This document shows positions 16,600-27,631 of a stretch of 64,000 bases of DNA, in pieces. Positions within the stretch are counted from its first letter, which is position 1. The number at the start of each line of letters is the position of its first letter. Under the pieces are notes generated by a model, which was given only the letters and a program-made list of their open reading frames with translations, made no database searches and was not told where the DNA came from. A program made the position numbers and the translations under genes. Origin of the DNA: Clostridia bacterium (GTDB lineage: Bacteria > Bacillota > Clostridia > Christensenellales > UBA1242); assembly GCA_022793335.1 (NCBI GenBank), contig JAAWCQ010000009.1, positions 1 through 64,000 on the forward strand, written 5' to 3'.

Positions 16600-17538
16600 A
16601 TGAATAAAGAAAAGATTAAAAAAGTAATTATTGATACAGACCCTGGCGTTGATGATGCGGCATGCCTCGTTTATGCCCTGTTTGACAAAAGCATCGATAT
16701 TAAACTTATCACTACAGTGTCTGGTAATATAAGTGTTGAAAAAAATACACGCAACATGCTTCATATTTTGGATAAATTTGGAGTTGACATTCCTGTAGCC
16801 AAAGGCTGTGCAAAGGCTATGAATAGAATAAGTCCTTATGCAGAACATATTCACTCTGTTGAAGGTTTAGGCGGCTATATCCCTCCAGTTTCAGTTTCTC
16901 GCCCACTTCATGAGCTTGACGCAGTTGAAGCAATGTATAAAGTTTTGAGTGAAGGCGACGGCGATATTGAAATTCTTCTTCTTGGCCCTCAAACCAATAT
17001 GGGAACACTGTTGCAGCGTCACCCTGACATCATCAAGAAAATTCCAAACATCATCTTCATGGGTGGTTGCCCTTATGGAATTGAAGGATATCCAAAACAC
17101 ATTTCTTTCAACATATCTTCTGACCCTGAGGCATTCAAAATCGTGCTTGAAAGTGGCATTCCTCTTACAATGGTGCCTTCAGATTTAGGCAGAAATAAAG
17201 CTCATCTTGATGAGGAATTTGTAATAGAAAAAATCAAAAATGTAAACGCAGTTGGCAATTTTATTTTCCAAATGTATGATAAGTATTGGGAGCCTGGCTA
17301 CCCTGACAAACGCGTTGCCACAAATGATACTTGCGCCTATATTTACTTTGTTGCACCAGAGCTTTTCACAACTCAAAAAGTTGATATGGATGTTGACCTT
17401 GTTGAAGCTCCTGGAAAGACAATTATCGAATTTAAAGAAGATGGAAAATATGATTTCGTAACAGGCGTAAACAGAAAAGGATTCCTTGATTTCCTTTACA
17501 CAAAACTTAGAGATTTTGACAATTTCGATTTAAAATAA
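16600..17538 (+). CDS. Inosine/uridine-preferring nucleoside hydrolase family protein
   Basis: 312 residues. It cleaves the N-glycosidic bond of ribonucleosides to base and ribose, a salvage step. The N-terminal calcium- and ribose-binding motif IIDTDPGVDDA is complete, followed by TTVSGNISVEKNTRN, the GGYIPP segment, LLGPQTNMG, the FNISSDPEAFKIV block and the C-terminal ATNDTCAYIYF with its calcium-binding Asp. Length fits the family. Base preference cannot be read. AGGA at 16589-16592 precedes ATG 16600; a GTG two codons upstream is possible. The gene is followed by a strong terminator and is monocistronic. Confidence 0.92.
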   Translation: MNKEKIKKVIIDTDPGVDDAACLVYALFDKSIDIKLITTVSGNISVEKNTRNMLHILDKFGVDIPVAKGCAKAMNRISPYAEHIHSVEGLGGYIPPVSVSRPLHELDAVEAMYKVLSEGDGDIEILLLGPQTNMGTLLQRHPDIIKKIPNIIFMGGCPYGIEGYPKHISFNISSDPEAFKIVLESGIPLTMVPSDLGRNKAHLDEEFVIEKIKNVNAVGNFIFQMYDKYWEPGYPDKRVATNDTCAYIYFVAPELFTTQKVDMDVDLVEAPGKTIIEFKEDGKYDFVTGVNRKGFLDFLYTKLRDFDNFDLK

Positions 17539-17544
17539 AAGTTT

Positions 17545-17573
17545 AAAAAAGAGCATAAATTATGCTCTTTTTT
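17545..17573 (+). terminator. Terminator of the nucleoside hydrolase gene
   Basis: A 13-bp perfect stem AAAAAAGAGCATA/TATGCTCTTTTTT with a 3-nt loop lies 7 nt beyond the stop. Confidence 0.88.
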
Positions 17574-17773
17574 CTTATTATTTTAGTTTGATTTCAATAA
17601 TATAAATGCTGTAATTTTATTATTTTTGCCTTTATTTTTTATTATAAACTGCCTTGTTTTTCAATATAATCTTAAAATCAAATCATGCTTTAATTTAAAT
17701 AATTTGGTAAAATTATTATAAAAATGCCATTTTTTTTGTGAAATAAAGCCATTTTTCATGATTTTTATGAAAA

Positions 17774-18862
17774 TTATTTCAAATCCGCTTTATTTTTAAG
17801 GCTGGCAAAATATTCTTCATTAAAGAGCACAGACTTGTCAAAAGGATTGAAAGCTTTTGCAATTTCATGATAATGATAAGCCTCTTGCAAATTGCCAATT
17901 TTATCATAGCATAAACACAAATTTATGGCTGGCAATATTGTGCAGGTATCCATATTCACAAAGCCTCCATTTGACAGGCTTGGCTTAAAGTCAAGGGCTT
18001 GTTTAAACCAATAAATTGCATTGTTGTAATTTTCGGTAGCAAGATAAACATTGCCTATTTCATAAAGTACTTCGCTTCTTGGAGTGTCATACATAAATGA
18101 CCCATAAAGTGCCGTCAAAGCGTTTGTATATTTCTTTTTTATTTGATAACATTTTGCAAGATTGAGACAAGCTTCAATGTTGTTTTCGCTCCACCCTTTT
18201 CCGTCGGCAAGAAAACGAGAAAACTCATGAATTGCCTCATCTATGAAATTATTAAAATAAAGCTCTCTTGCAAAATAGAACATCCCTCTTGGGCTTAGCA
18301 TTCCTTCTTCTTTTAATATTTGTCTGTATATCAAAAGGTTTCGGTCTGACTTTTCTTTTTTAGTCTTTCCGTGAAAGATTTTAATGTCTTCATTATTGAC
18401 GATTTTTCCACTTGGAATTATCACTTCATGCACCCTATCATGCCAGCGTAGAGCAGGAGTATTTTTTACTATACGCTCTCTTAAATATTGAAACACTGGC
18501 TTATAATTTTCATCAAAGCTTGCTACATAGGGGCACATAACAACATCAACATCATTTTCACTTTCTTTCCAAGCATTTATTACCTTGACTGTATCGTCAG
18601 TCAGAATGTCATCAGCATCAAGCCACATTATATATTCCAGCGTTGCCTTATCAAAAGAAAAATTTCTTGCTTTTGAAAAGTCATAATTCCATTCAAAATC
18701 AAATATATTCTCTGTAAATTTTTTTGCCACTTCTTTGGTTTTATCCTGCGAGCCTGTATCGACAATAATAATTTCATCTGCATAATTTTTGGCATTTTTC
18801 AGCGCTCTTGGCAATGTTTTTTCTTCGTTTTTTACAATCATACAAAGGGATAACTTTTTCAT
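17774..18862 (-). CDS. Family 2 glycosyltransferase with TPR-like C-terminal half
   Basis: 362 residues. The GT2 (GT-A fold) domain opens with LSLCMIVKNEEKTLPRAL, then EIIIVDTGSQDKTKEVA, FSKARNFSFD and the metal-binding WLDADD (about residues 90-95), and RWHDRVHEVI later. From about residue 215 helical repeats such as YNNAIYWFKQAL indicate TPRs. This layout occurs in SunS-type S-glycosyltransferases and many uncharacterised protein glycosyltransferases; the acceptor is unknown. The start has AGAGGT 5 nt before the ATG. Two very large surface proteins lie on either side on the other strand, and glycosylation of such proteins is possible (inference). Confidence 0.87.
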   Translation of the reverse strand: MKKLSLCMIVKNEEKTLPRALKNAKNYADEIIIVDTGSQDKTKEVAKKFTENIFDFEWNYDFSKARNFSFDKATLEYIMWLDADDILTDDTVKVINAWKESENDVDVVMCPYVASFDENYKPVFQYLRERIVKNTPALRWHDRVHEVIIPSGKIVNNEDIKIFHGKTKKEKSDRNLLIYRQILKEEGMLSPRGMFYFARELYFNNFIDEAIHEFSRFLADGKGWSENNIEACLNLAKCYQIKKKYTNALTALYGSFMYDTPRSEVLYEIGNVYLATENYNNAIYWFKQALDFKPSLSNGGFVNMDTCTILPAINLCLCYDKIGNLQEAYHYHEIAKAFNPFDKSVLFNEEYFASLKNKADLK

Positions 18863-19063
18863 AAATACCTCTTAACATATTTATGAAAAAAAAGCCTTCT
18901 TTGACAACTAAATAAAAAGGAATTATTTTTTTATTGTATTAAGAGTAAAAATTATCTTTATGTATAAAATATATATAGTATTTTATTAAATATATTTAAT
19001 TTAATTACATAATTTTATTTTGTTTTTTATGACGCTTATGATAAAATATTCTTGAGGTGTTTT

Positions 19064-22000
19064 ATGAAAAAATTATCTAATTTATTTAAGAAAATTTCCT
19101 TGCCTTTAGTGCTTATACTTTCGCTTAGCTTTGGAGGCATTATTTCTATAAACGGATGGAACATGGGCTCCAGCATTTCTCATGCAGATTTTAGTCAAAC
19201 ACAAAAGTTTACAAACAATCTGCCAGACTATATGAAGATTAAATCATCAAAAGAAGCGGCGATTGCAGTTTCTAATGTTGATGACACTGTTTATCTTTTT
19301 CAAAATGGCAGTTACAACGACATAGTCATTGCTGACCAAACATTGACGAAAGAGGTAACAAGCTCTGGTGGAAGTGCAACTCAAGAAGAAACACACTATT
19401 ATTATTCACCTAATCCATCAAACAGTCAGGTATTTTATTATTTCGATTTCACCACCTCACTTTCACTTTTTTATGATATGACCGCCGCCGACATTGCAGC
19501 AGGCAAAACAGGCGAAAATCTTTTAAAAGACAGAAGCATTGAAAATTACACCCTCGCTTATTCTGAAAGCTTCAATCAATCAAACACCATTTCAACTCTT
19601 CCAAAACAATTCAATCTTAGATTTAAACTTAACACCTTAAATGAACAAATTGAATTTGGAGTTGGAGACAAACCAGAAGGTTATCCTGAAAAAGACAAAG
19701 ATAAAGAAAATCAAATCACTTTGAATAAAGAAGGTATTTACACCCTTGTTATTCCAGTGCTTGAATATTATACAACCAATGGTGGAATTACTTTCTCACT
19801 TACTACAAGAGAAATATATTATAATTTCATGATTTTCAACGCTAATACATATTTTGATACAGTGACAGGCAAGCCAAGAATTTCAACTTCAAGCAACATT
19901 CAAGAAACAACTCTTACTGCATCAAGCACCTATTCAACTTACTATTTTTACAACTTTGCTTATTCTAAAACAGAGACTAACACCCTTCCAACTATTGATT
20001 TTGACCCACTTAAGTTTTCTCTTGAAATAGACTACTCTGACATAGAGCTTAACACTAAAAAGACAATTCTTGAATATCAGAACGGAAAAGTTGTTCAACT
20101 TGACGAAAATGGCGCAGAGCTTTCAGAAAACAACCAATTTATTCGAGTTATCACAAACGACAATGGCACAAATTCAGTTGTATTTTCTGATATAGGAAGT
20201 TATGACATTCATTTCTCTTATCTTTACACTATTGAGCGTGAAGGTCAAACAACTCTTTATGATTTAAATCTTGAAAATCTTTCAAAAGGGTCTGCTTTCT
20301 CAAACAAGGCACAAAGAGTATACATTTATGGCTATCAAACTGTTTATAGCGATTATGAAAACATCAATCCTGATACAAATCAGCCTTACACTAAAGACAT
20401 AAAGAGTTATGATGATAAAAATGGCTATTACAATTCAGCTGATATTACAAGTCAGGTAAATAAAAACATCATTGACAGAAACAATAATAACGAATTTGAT
20501 AATACTGAAGAGAATACAGAAAATTCTGTAAGAAAGGATATAGCTCAAAAGCTGAGTGAAACAAACCCTGTAAACAATGTGGAGTTTAATGTAAGCACCT
20601 TAAAAAATCTTGTGCTTGAGGCAATCAACAATCCAACATTAAATATATTGCCTGCTTCAACCAACCAAACACCAATTAAATTTTTGACAAATGCAAAAAA
20701 TACAAGTTTCAGCAAGTTTTATAAATTAAAAAAAGTGACTACTAAAGATGAGGCAACTGGTATTGAAACTACACAAATGGTGATTGATAATGGTGAAGGT
20801 ACATCTTTCCAAGGCTTCAACCAAAATGATGACGGAACATATCTTTACATAATTCAATATCAATTTGACTCATATATGTCTGCATCAGGCACATTACAAT
20901 CTGCACTTTATCACTATCAAGTATTCTATTTCACTATTACAAATTCATCACCTACTGTTGCCGTGCTTGATGGCAATTTCAATGAAGTTTACACAAATGG
21001 ATTTACAAACAAAAATGTTTATATTTTAAATGACGCTGAAAACAACATTTATGATGCAAAAGTAAACATCACCCTTTCAGCTCAAAACTATAACGACAAC
21101 ACATACTATTTCCAAGATGTAAGCATCAAAGAGCTTTCTTCATACGGCTTTGCATATAGACAATTTGTTGAATCTTCTGAAAATAGTGAGTTTGATGACA
21201 AATATAATGAAAATATAGCTGGAAAATATGGAATTTTGATTGAAAATAACAATAACTATGCAAATGCAAAGTTTACAATCAAAATCACTTCTGCAAACTC
21301 AAACAAGCCAAGCACCAGAACATTCACAATTGATACAAGTGAAATCAAAAACATCACTTCAAAGAATGTAACCCTGCTCTCTTCAACAACCTATCAAGTA
21401 GGAGATGCGTTCTCATCATTCAATACAAATCAGCCTATGATTATGTCTTGGGATGAAAAGAAGAGTGGCGCTACAACTTATGGCTATGTGACTTATATTC
21501 CAACAAAAGCCATCAATTATTACTCATCTCAAAGTGGAGATGACCTTTCAGAGCTTTTAAACAGGCTTATTGCAAACGATGTATTGCCAGTTTCTTACAA
21601 AATTGACCTTGCTTCTCGCTCTCAATGGACAGAATATTCAAATGCTGCAACCTTTGGCTCTACAATTCCAGCAACTTATGTAAAAAATAATGATGGATTT
21701 TATATCTTACAAGTTTACGACCAAGCTGGAAACTCAGCATTTAAACTGTTTATGATTGACACCTCAACCCCTATTTTCATTCAAGAAACACAGGGAAATC
21801 AGGTGCTTAGAAGTCTTTTCTCAAACAGTGACAGCATTTCGCTTCCTGAAACAAATGTTGAAATTTATATCAGATGGTCAAGCAGAAAGGCAATTTATCT
21901 TGAAAATATTGACAAAATTGGCGAAATAACCTCTTATCAATATTCGACAGATGTTGCAGGTGCTGACTTAAAATTAAAAGAGCTTGTTGATGAATTTTTC

Positions 22001-25000
22001 AAGACTGAAAACAATGCAAACATAATGCAAATCAACGATATTACAACCGACGCAAAACTTGAAAATGATACAGAAACAACTAAAGACGGAACAACGACCT
22101 CAATCGTGACAGGCATTTCGTCTTATAATGGAAACTATCTTATCATTCCAATAAATGAAAGAGTTTATATCAAAGATGGTTTCTCATCAGAGTTTTCTCC
22201 TTATGACCTTAATTCATATCAAATTCGCTTCTTTGACGACAATGGAAACTCTGCCGATAATACAACTTTTAAAATTCTTATTCGTGACAAATCAAACACC
22301 TACTATGCTGACAACGAGTCTATGCTTTACAGAAACTTCCCAAGCGGATATGTTTCATTCAATGTGACAGCAGACGCTTCAAAACTTAAGCTTTCAAGTG
22401 CATCAGGCGACCTTGACTTCTCAAGTTTTAGTTTCAGTGGAAACCTTTACACTTATCAAGATGATCAAGGAAAATATATTTACACTCATATTAAAGGCGA
22501 CAACGACTACACAGAGACTTCAAGACAATATAAATTCTCTTATTACACCCCAGTTAGTGGAAAAGAGGCTTTGACTTTAAGTTATATTCCAGTTGCCGTA
22601 AACGGCTCTAAACTTGAAACTGTGACACTTTATTACTATCCTTATGAGAAAAAACTTGCTAAGTTTGAAGGAAACAACAACTATTATTACTACTATGATC
22701 TTGCTGAAGATTATACTCAAAAAATCAATGTATTCCCAAATTCTACTAAAGAATATGATGTTGGCGCAATTGAGACTTTCGAGCTTGCTATGGGGTCAAA
22801 CACCCTTCCACTTGCCGGAAAGTATATGATTGAGAGAACATACAAAGAAGACTCTGGTCTTGACCAATATGACTATTTCAGAAGATTTTTGACAATTATC
22901 GTTGACGATAAGGGCTTGATAACCAAGCTTGAGCCAGTTGTGGCAGTTGATGATGAAGGAAATGCTTTGACTGACGATGACGGCAAAACAATTTCTTCTC
23001 TTGAAAGTATTGTTGGTGGAGACATATTACTTAGCCTTTACAGCGGAAACGGAAATTCTTCTATTGAAATTTCCTTCCCTAAATACACAAGTGACGGCTT
23101 AAACAGCGGCTCATTCTTCACTAAAGATTCTTATGGTGAGAATGACAACCTTTCAAGTTTCGCCGTTCAAGGAAATAAATTGCCTATTTCCCTTCATATA
23201 CCTAAATATAAATATACTGTTTCAAACGAGCAATCAATAAACTCATCAAATGGCAAAGAATATTCAGTAAACAAGAATGACAACCTTTCTTATTATGGAA
23301 ATGCCTACTATCAATTCAACCGTTCAACCAGCCTATATGATGTCTATATTGAAGGCGCACTTGTTCAAAGCTTTGGCAGAGAACAGCAAGCAAAAGATTA
23401 TATTGAAACTTCTTCTATTAAAGAATATCAAATTCTTACAGAAGTGCGAGCAACCGTTGTTGAAAACGGCAGAGAAGTGGTGAAATATTACTACTCTGAC
23501 GGCACTGAAAAAAATGGATATTTGACACTTTATGAAGCAAGTGGAAAAAATGGCATTCTCAACAAAAATGCAGAGCTTGAATTTTTCTACCTGAAAGGAA
23601 ATTATGTTGTAACTATCTATCAAGCTTCAAATATCGGAGCTACAAGCAGTTTCTACAGCCTTTATAAGTTTGGCTTTGAAATCATTTCACAGGCACCAGA
23701 CTTTGAAATTATAGGCTCGGACGGCTATAACCTCACAGAAACTGACACACCAAATACTTACTACACAAATTCTCATTCATTAAAAGTGCAATGGGAAGTG
23801 CCTACAAGTGAATATGAAGCAAAGATTGATGAAAACAACATTTCAATCAGATACAACCCTTCTTCAATTGTTGGCGAAAAGTCTGAAATTGTGGATGAAG
23901 GCACTTCAAAATACTTCACTATAGACACTGAAAGGCTTTTAAATGTGGCTAATAGTTATGTTGAAATAACTATGCAGTATGAAGGTCACAACAGAGATTA
24001 TTATTCAACAATTACAAAGAGAATTTATTTTGATAAGTCAATGCCATATCAAAATGTGCAAAATCTCATGTCAACCACAGAGATTTCTACACAAAATTCA
24101 TTCCCAATGAATTATCAACTTCTTTATATGCGAAAATATTTTGACTATAACAACAGAGAAGTTGAAAATCCAGCTATTGCAGACATTCCAAACCTCAGTT
24201 ATTCTTATTCAACTGACAGCGGAAACTTCAAATATTACAGCTATAATGTAAACATTGATTATTTCAATACTACCCTCACCTCAACACTTGCAAACAAGGC
24301 TTCAAACCCTTATGATACTCAATTCATCTATTACAACCGAATTGAAAATATCAAAACATACACACAGGTAGACAAAGCTTCCTTCTCATCAGGCAATTAT
24401 CTTCACATGACAACTGATGGAGACTTGCAGCTCCCTTGCGGATATTATGAGATTGTTGAAATGGACTATGCTGGAAATATGGTTGTTTATGTGGTCGAGC
24501 TTACTTCATCAAATGTAAACAACGACCCTCTTGCAAGAACAGATGCAATCACCTACACAAATACAAATCTCAATCGTGATGTAGTGGTTGAAAACGATCA
24601 AATTCAAAACGGTTTCAATATCTATTCAACAAAAGGCTTTGAAATCAAAGATATCAATTATCAATCTGACTCTTGGCAATTCTTAACATTAAAGCTTGCC
24701 GGTCAAGGTGAAGTGCGTTATATGAAATCACCTTGGATTGACGATACACAGATTTATAAGGTTATTTTCTCAGCAAACGGTGTTGAATTTAATCAAGTAA
24801 GTCTATTAAGTCTGTTTGAAAATGTCGAGGCTTCTTCAAACAAGCACAAGATGACACTTTCAAATAGAATTGACGGAAGCTTTGCTTCAATCTTCATTTC
24901 TGTTATGGAAGCATCACTTTCTACACAGAAAGTTGAAGACCCAACACAGACTTCAGCTATTCTCAACATTACAGTGCCTACTAAAGCACAAGTGCAAAGT

Positions 25001-27631
25001 GAAACAACAAGTTATATCTTCCCAAAAAGCATAACTATTTCTCAGTTTGACAGCTCGGTGACTGCAATAAACAAATGGAAAACCATATATAAGGCTGACC
25101 AATTTGATTATGGAACATGGACACCTTCAGAAGAGTTTGCTGGTGCTTCTTATATAACCTTCAAAACTCTGCCTGGTGACACCACCCTTCAAATTGCAAT
25201 CAATCTTGGTGCAAATGCTTCACAGAAGGTTAAATTTGAAATTATTGACAACTTTGAAAAGACCACAACTGTCATTCAGCTTGCAAACGAAGTGAGCTAT
25301 AAGGAAATTTCTGGGCCAAATGCCATATATAAATTCTCTGAAGGAGAAAAAGAAACAACCTATCTCTCTTCTGGCACAATCAACTATTCATATAATGTAC
25401 TCCTTTACAGCGTGAAAGTTTATGATCGCGACGGAAATGAAATAAGAGTTGACCAAAGTCATAACACAAGCACAAACATTTCAGTGATGAAGTTTAATCC
25501 AAGTTTTGACTCGTTCTATGATGATTATTACAAACTTGTAATAAGCGATGTTGAATCGGAAGAATACATCAACACAATTCATTTAAGACTTTACAACAAG
25601 CTTCCATCAAGAGTGACAAATCCAAATGATGTTTCTAAGGGCGGAATTATCTTCAATGATAAAAACCAACAACCTATTGACGAGGCAAACATTGGTATTA
25701 AGCCAAATGTAACTGTTTCATTCAATGGAAAAGATTACACAGCTACATCAGAGATTATCACAACATTCTCAAGAAATGTCACTGTTCGCTTCTTCAACGG
25801 CCAAAGCTTAGCTTATGATGGCTCTTACAACTATCAAAAGGGCTATACTTATAGTGTTTATCTTTCAAAAGACAATGGCACTACTTGGGAAAACATAAAC
25901 AGTGCAAATTCTGATGTAAATGGTTACACAATCTCAGGCGTTGGCGATTATATCGTGCTTATCAAGTATGACAGTGATGAATATTTTACAGACCTTTGCA
26001 AAATTTTCAACATATCAATACTTGACTCATCTACATCCTATTATTACATTACTGTTGATGGTTTAACTGTTGACAAGAGCGATGTATATTACACATCTCT
26101 TGCTGGACAGGGTTATGAAACCAACTATATCGTAAGTGTAGACTACGCTGACAGAGACAACAGACGCCGAATTACAACCAATGAAGAGCTTAATGTTAAG
26201 CTTGACCTCATTGCAGTTGACAGCACTGGAAGCAATGTCACAGTTGAAATTTATAGGTACGAATGCAGTGAATCTGCCGGTGAATTTACTATAATTTACA
26301 TTGCTGAGACAAACAACATTATAAGCACCTTCACTTATGAATCATCTGTTGGTACACCAGAAAATATTAAGAATAAAAGCTTTGTAACTGTGGTTGCAAA
26401 CAGTGATTCTGCGGCAAACTTCAACAAACTTAAAATCAATTTCTCTTCATATTATGGAATCGTATCAAACAAAATCAATATTGAAGTAACAAAGCAGTTT
26501 AACGGCTCTTATGTAAAAATTGACACCCCTGTTTATACAGACGGAATTGATTCATTCATATACTTAAATCGTCAAGGCTCTTACAGACTGAAAGTGTATG
26601 ACTCTTGCTCACCTGCCAATGTTCAAACTTTTGGCACAAGCAAATATATTGACATTGTATTCTTAAGTTCAGTGCCTTTCACAGTGACTACCACAAATGC
26701 TGAAGGCGAAGAGATTATCACTGAGCCTATCCAAAAAGCAATCTACAATGGCAAAGTTGTGCTTAAACCAACAAACATTCAAAGCTATTATCAAGGCTCT
26801 GGAACACCTACAATCCACGCAAAACGAAATGGCTATGATTATACAGGTTTCACAACTTCAGGCAAGAAAGACAGCTTTACATTCACTGCTTCAGGCTTCT
26901 ATACAGTGTATTTCACAGCAGTTTCTCTCGCTGAAGGAAAAGCTATCCGAACAGAAGAATTTAGTTTTACTATCATCAACAAAAACGAATCAAGATATGC
27001 TTTTGAATATTCAGAATATGAACAATATTATATTAAAGCAATCGAAAAAGATGGCGTTGATATTACTGAAAACTTACTCACAATCGGAAACTTCCCTTCT
27101 GTGATAATTGATGACCAAAAATATCTTTCTGGTATTACAATCAACTATCTTGATGAAAAGACTGGCGGCGGAAGATATAAAGTGACCATTTGTCCTAATA
27201 ATAAAGAGCTTTTAAACACCATTGGTGAAAGTTTCGCTTTTGAATTTTGGATAAATATGGCAACTCCTCCAATCAGTGTTTCACTCCCTGAAGGCGAAAA
27301 AACAAAAGACCAAATTACAGTGACATTAAATGTTCAAAACCTCCATGACGCTGTGGGTGACTGCTATTTGATTGTTGGCGGTACAACAAGATATTACAAT
27401 ACTGAAAACCTTTCAAGCTATGGCACAAATGACACAGTAAGAATTACAGGCAATGGCACTTATTACATTCAAATTTACACTTCAAGCGGCTATCTCCTCT
27501 ATTCTTATAAGGTGACAAAGACAGAGCCATTAAACGCATTCGCAATTATTGCAATTGTGCTTGGCTGCGTAGCTGCTGTTGCAATTGTGACAATTACAAT
27601 CTTGCTTAGAAAGCGTCAAAAAGTTAAATAA
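19064..27631 (+). CDS. Giant C-terminally anchored surface protein (2855 residues) with Ig-like repeats
   Basis: The longest gene here. The N-terminus is KKLSNLFKK followed by a hydrophobic signal segment (to about residue 30). The ectodomain is Ser/Thr/Asn/Tyr-rich and beta-predicted. Recurring segments ending in Y.I.V.D.AGN (for example FYILQVYDQAGN near 880 and YYEIVEMDYAGN near 1795) are typical of bacterial Ig-like/cadherin-like stalk domains. The last 35 residues are a hydrophobic helix followed by RKRQKVK, a stop-transfer anchor; there is no LPXTG. This suggests an adhesin or stalk on the outer face of the membrane. TTG and GAGG lie just upstream; ATG 19064 is the start with GAGG 6 nt before it. 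No enzymatic domain was recognised. Confidence 0.8.
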   Translation: MKKLSNLFKKISLPLVLILSLSFGGIISINGWNMGSSISHADFSQTQKFTNNLPDYMKIKSSKEAAIAVSNVDDTVYLFQNGSYNDIVIADQTLTKEVTSSGGSATQEETHYYYSPNPSNSQVFYYFDFTTSLSLFYDMTAADIAAGKTGENLLKDRSIENYTLAYSESFNQSNTISTLPKQFNLRFKLNTLNEQIEFGVGDKPEGYPEKDKDKENQITLNKEGIYTLVIPVLEYYTTNGGITFSLTTREIYYNFMIFNANTYFDTVTGKPRISTSSNIQETTLTASSTYSTYYFYNFAYSKTETNTLPTIDFDPLKFSLEIDYSDIELNTKKTILEYQNGKVVQLDENGAELSENNQFIRVITNDNGTNSVVFSDIGSYDIHFSYLYTIEREGQTTLYDLNLENLSKGSAFSNKAQRVYIYGYQTVYSDYENINPDTNQPYTKDIKSYDDKNGYYNSADITSQVNKNIIDRNNNNEFDNTEENTENSVRKDIAQKLSETNPVNNVEFNVSTLKNLVLEAINNPTLNILPASTNQTPIKFLTNAKNTSFSKFYKLKKVTTKDEATGIETTQMVIDNGEGTSFQGFNQNDDGTYLYIIQYQFDSYMSASGTLQSALYHYQVFYFTITNSSPTVAVLDGNFNEVYTNGFTNKNVYILNDAENNIYDAKVNITLSAQNYNDNTYYFQDVSIKELSSYGFAYRQFVESSENSEFDDKYNENIAGKYGILIENNNNYANAKFTIKITSANSNKPSTRTFTIDTSEIKNITSKNVTLLSSTTYQVGDAFSSFNTNQPMIMSWDEKKSGATTYGYVTYIPTKAINYYSSQSGDDLSELLNRLIANDVLPVSYKIDLASRSQWTEYSNAATFGSTIPATYVKNNDGFYILQVYDQAGNSAFKLFMIDTSTPIFIQETQGNQVLRSLFSNSDSISLPETNVEIYIRWSSRKAIYLENIDKIGEITSYQYSTDVAGADLKLKELVDEFFKTENNANIMQINDITTDAKLENDTETTKDGTTTSIVTGISSYNGNYLIIPINERVYIKDGFSSEFSPYDLNSYQIRFFDDNGNSADNTTFKILIRDKSNTYYADNESMLYRNFPSGYVSFNVTADASKLKLSSASGDLDFSSFSFSGNLYTYQDDQGKYIYTHIKGDNDYTETSRQYKFSYYTPVSGKEALTLSYIPVAVNGSKLETVTLYYYPYEKKLAKFEGNNNYYYYYDLAEDYTQKINVFPNSTKEYDVGAIETFELAMGSNTLPLAGKYMIERTYKEDSGLDQYDYFRRFLTIIVDDKGLITKLEPVVAVDDEGNALTDDDGKTISSLESIVGGDILLSLYSGNGNSSIEISFPKYTSDGLNSGSFFTKDSYGENDNLSSFAVQGNKLPISLHIPKYKYTVSNEQSINSSNGKEYSVNKNDNLSYYGNAYYQFNRSTSLYDVYIEGALVQSFGREQQAKDYIETSSIKEYQILTEVRATVVENGREVVKYYYSDGTEKNGYLTLYEASGKNGILNKNAELEFFYLKGNYVVTIYQASNIGATSSFYSLYKFGFEIISQAPDFEIIGSDGYNLTETDTPNTYYTNSHSLKVQWEVPTSEYEAKIDENNISIRYNPSSIVGEKSEIVDEGTSKYFTIDTERLLNVANSYVEITMQYEGHNRDYYSTITKRIYFDKSMPYQNVQNLMSTTEISTQNSFPMNYQLLYMRKYFDYNNREVENPAIADIPNLSYSYSTDSGNFKYYSYNVNIDYFNTTLTSTLANKASNPYDTQFIYYNRIENIKTYTQVDKASFSSGNYLHMTTDGDLQLPCGYYEIVEMDYAGNMVVYVVELTSSNVNNDPLARTDAITYTNTNLNRDVVVENDQIQNGFNIYSTKGFEIKDINYQSDSWQFLTLKLAGQGEVRYMKSPWIDDTQIYKVIFSANGVEFNQVSLLSLFENVEASSNKHKMTLSNRIDGSFASIFISVMEASLSTQKVEDPTQTSAILNITVPTKAQVQSETTSYIFPKSITISQFDSSVTAINKWKTIYKADQFDYGTWTPSEEFAGASYITFKTLPGDTTLQIAINLGANASQKVKFEIIDNFEKTTTVIQLANEVSYKEISGPNAIYKFSEGEKETTYLSSGTINYSYNVLLYSVKVYDRDGNEIRVDQSHNTSTNISVMKFNPSFDSFYDDYYKLVISDVESEEYINTIHLRLYNKLPSRVTNPNDVSKGGIIFNDKNQQPIDEANIGIKPNVTVSFNGKDYTATSEIITTFSRNVTVRFFNGQSLAYDGSYNYQKGYTYSVYLSKDNGTTWENINSANSDVNGYTISGVGDYIVLIKYDSDEYFTDLCKIFNISILDSSTSYYYITVDGLTVDKSDVYYTSLAGQGYETNYIVSVDYADRDNRRRITTNEELNVKLDLIAVDSTGSNVTVEIYRYECSESAGEFTIIYIAETNNIISTFTYESSVGTPENIKNKSFVTVVANSDSAANFNKLKINFSSYYGIVSNKINIEVTKQFNGSYVKIDTPVYTDGIDSFIYLNRQGSYRLKVYDSCSPANVQTFGTSKYIDIVFLSSVPFTVTTTNAEGEEIITEPIQKAIYNGKVVLKPTNIQSYYQGSGTPTIHAKRNGYDYTGFTTSGKKDSFTFTASGFYTVYFTAVSLAEGKAIRTEEFSFTIINKNESRYAFEYSEYEQYYIKAIEKDGVDITENLLTIGNFPSVIIDDQKYLSGITINYLDEKTGGGRYKVTICPNNKELLNTIGESFAFEFWINMATPPISVSLPEGEKTKDQITVTLNVQNLHDAVGDCYLIVGGTTRYYNTENLSSYGTNDTVRITGNGTYYIQIYTSSGYLLYSYKVTKTEPLNAFAIIAIVLGCVAAVAIVTITILLRKRQKVK

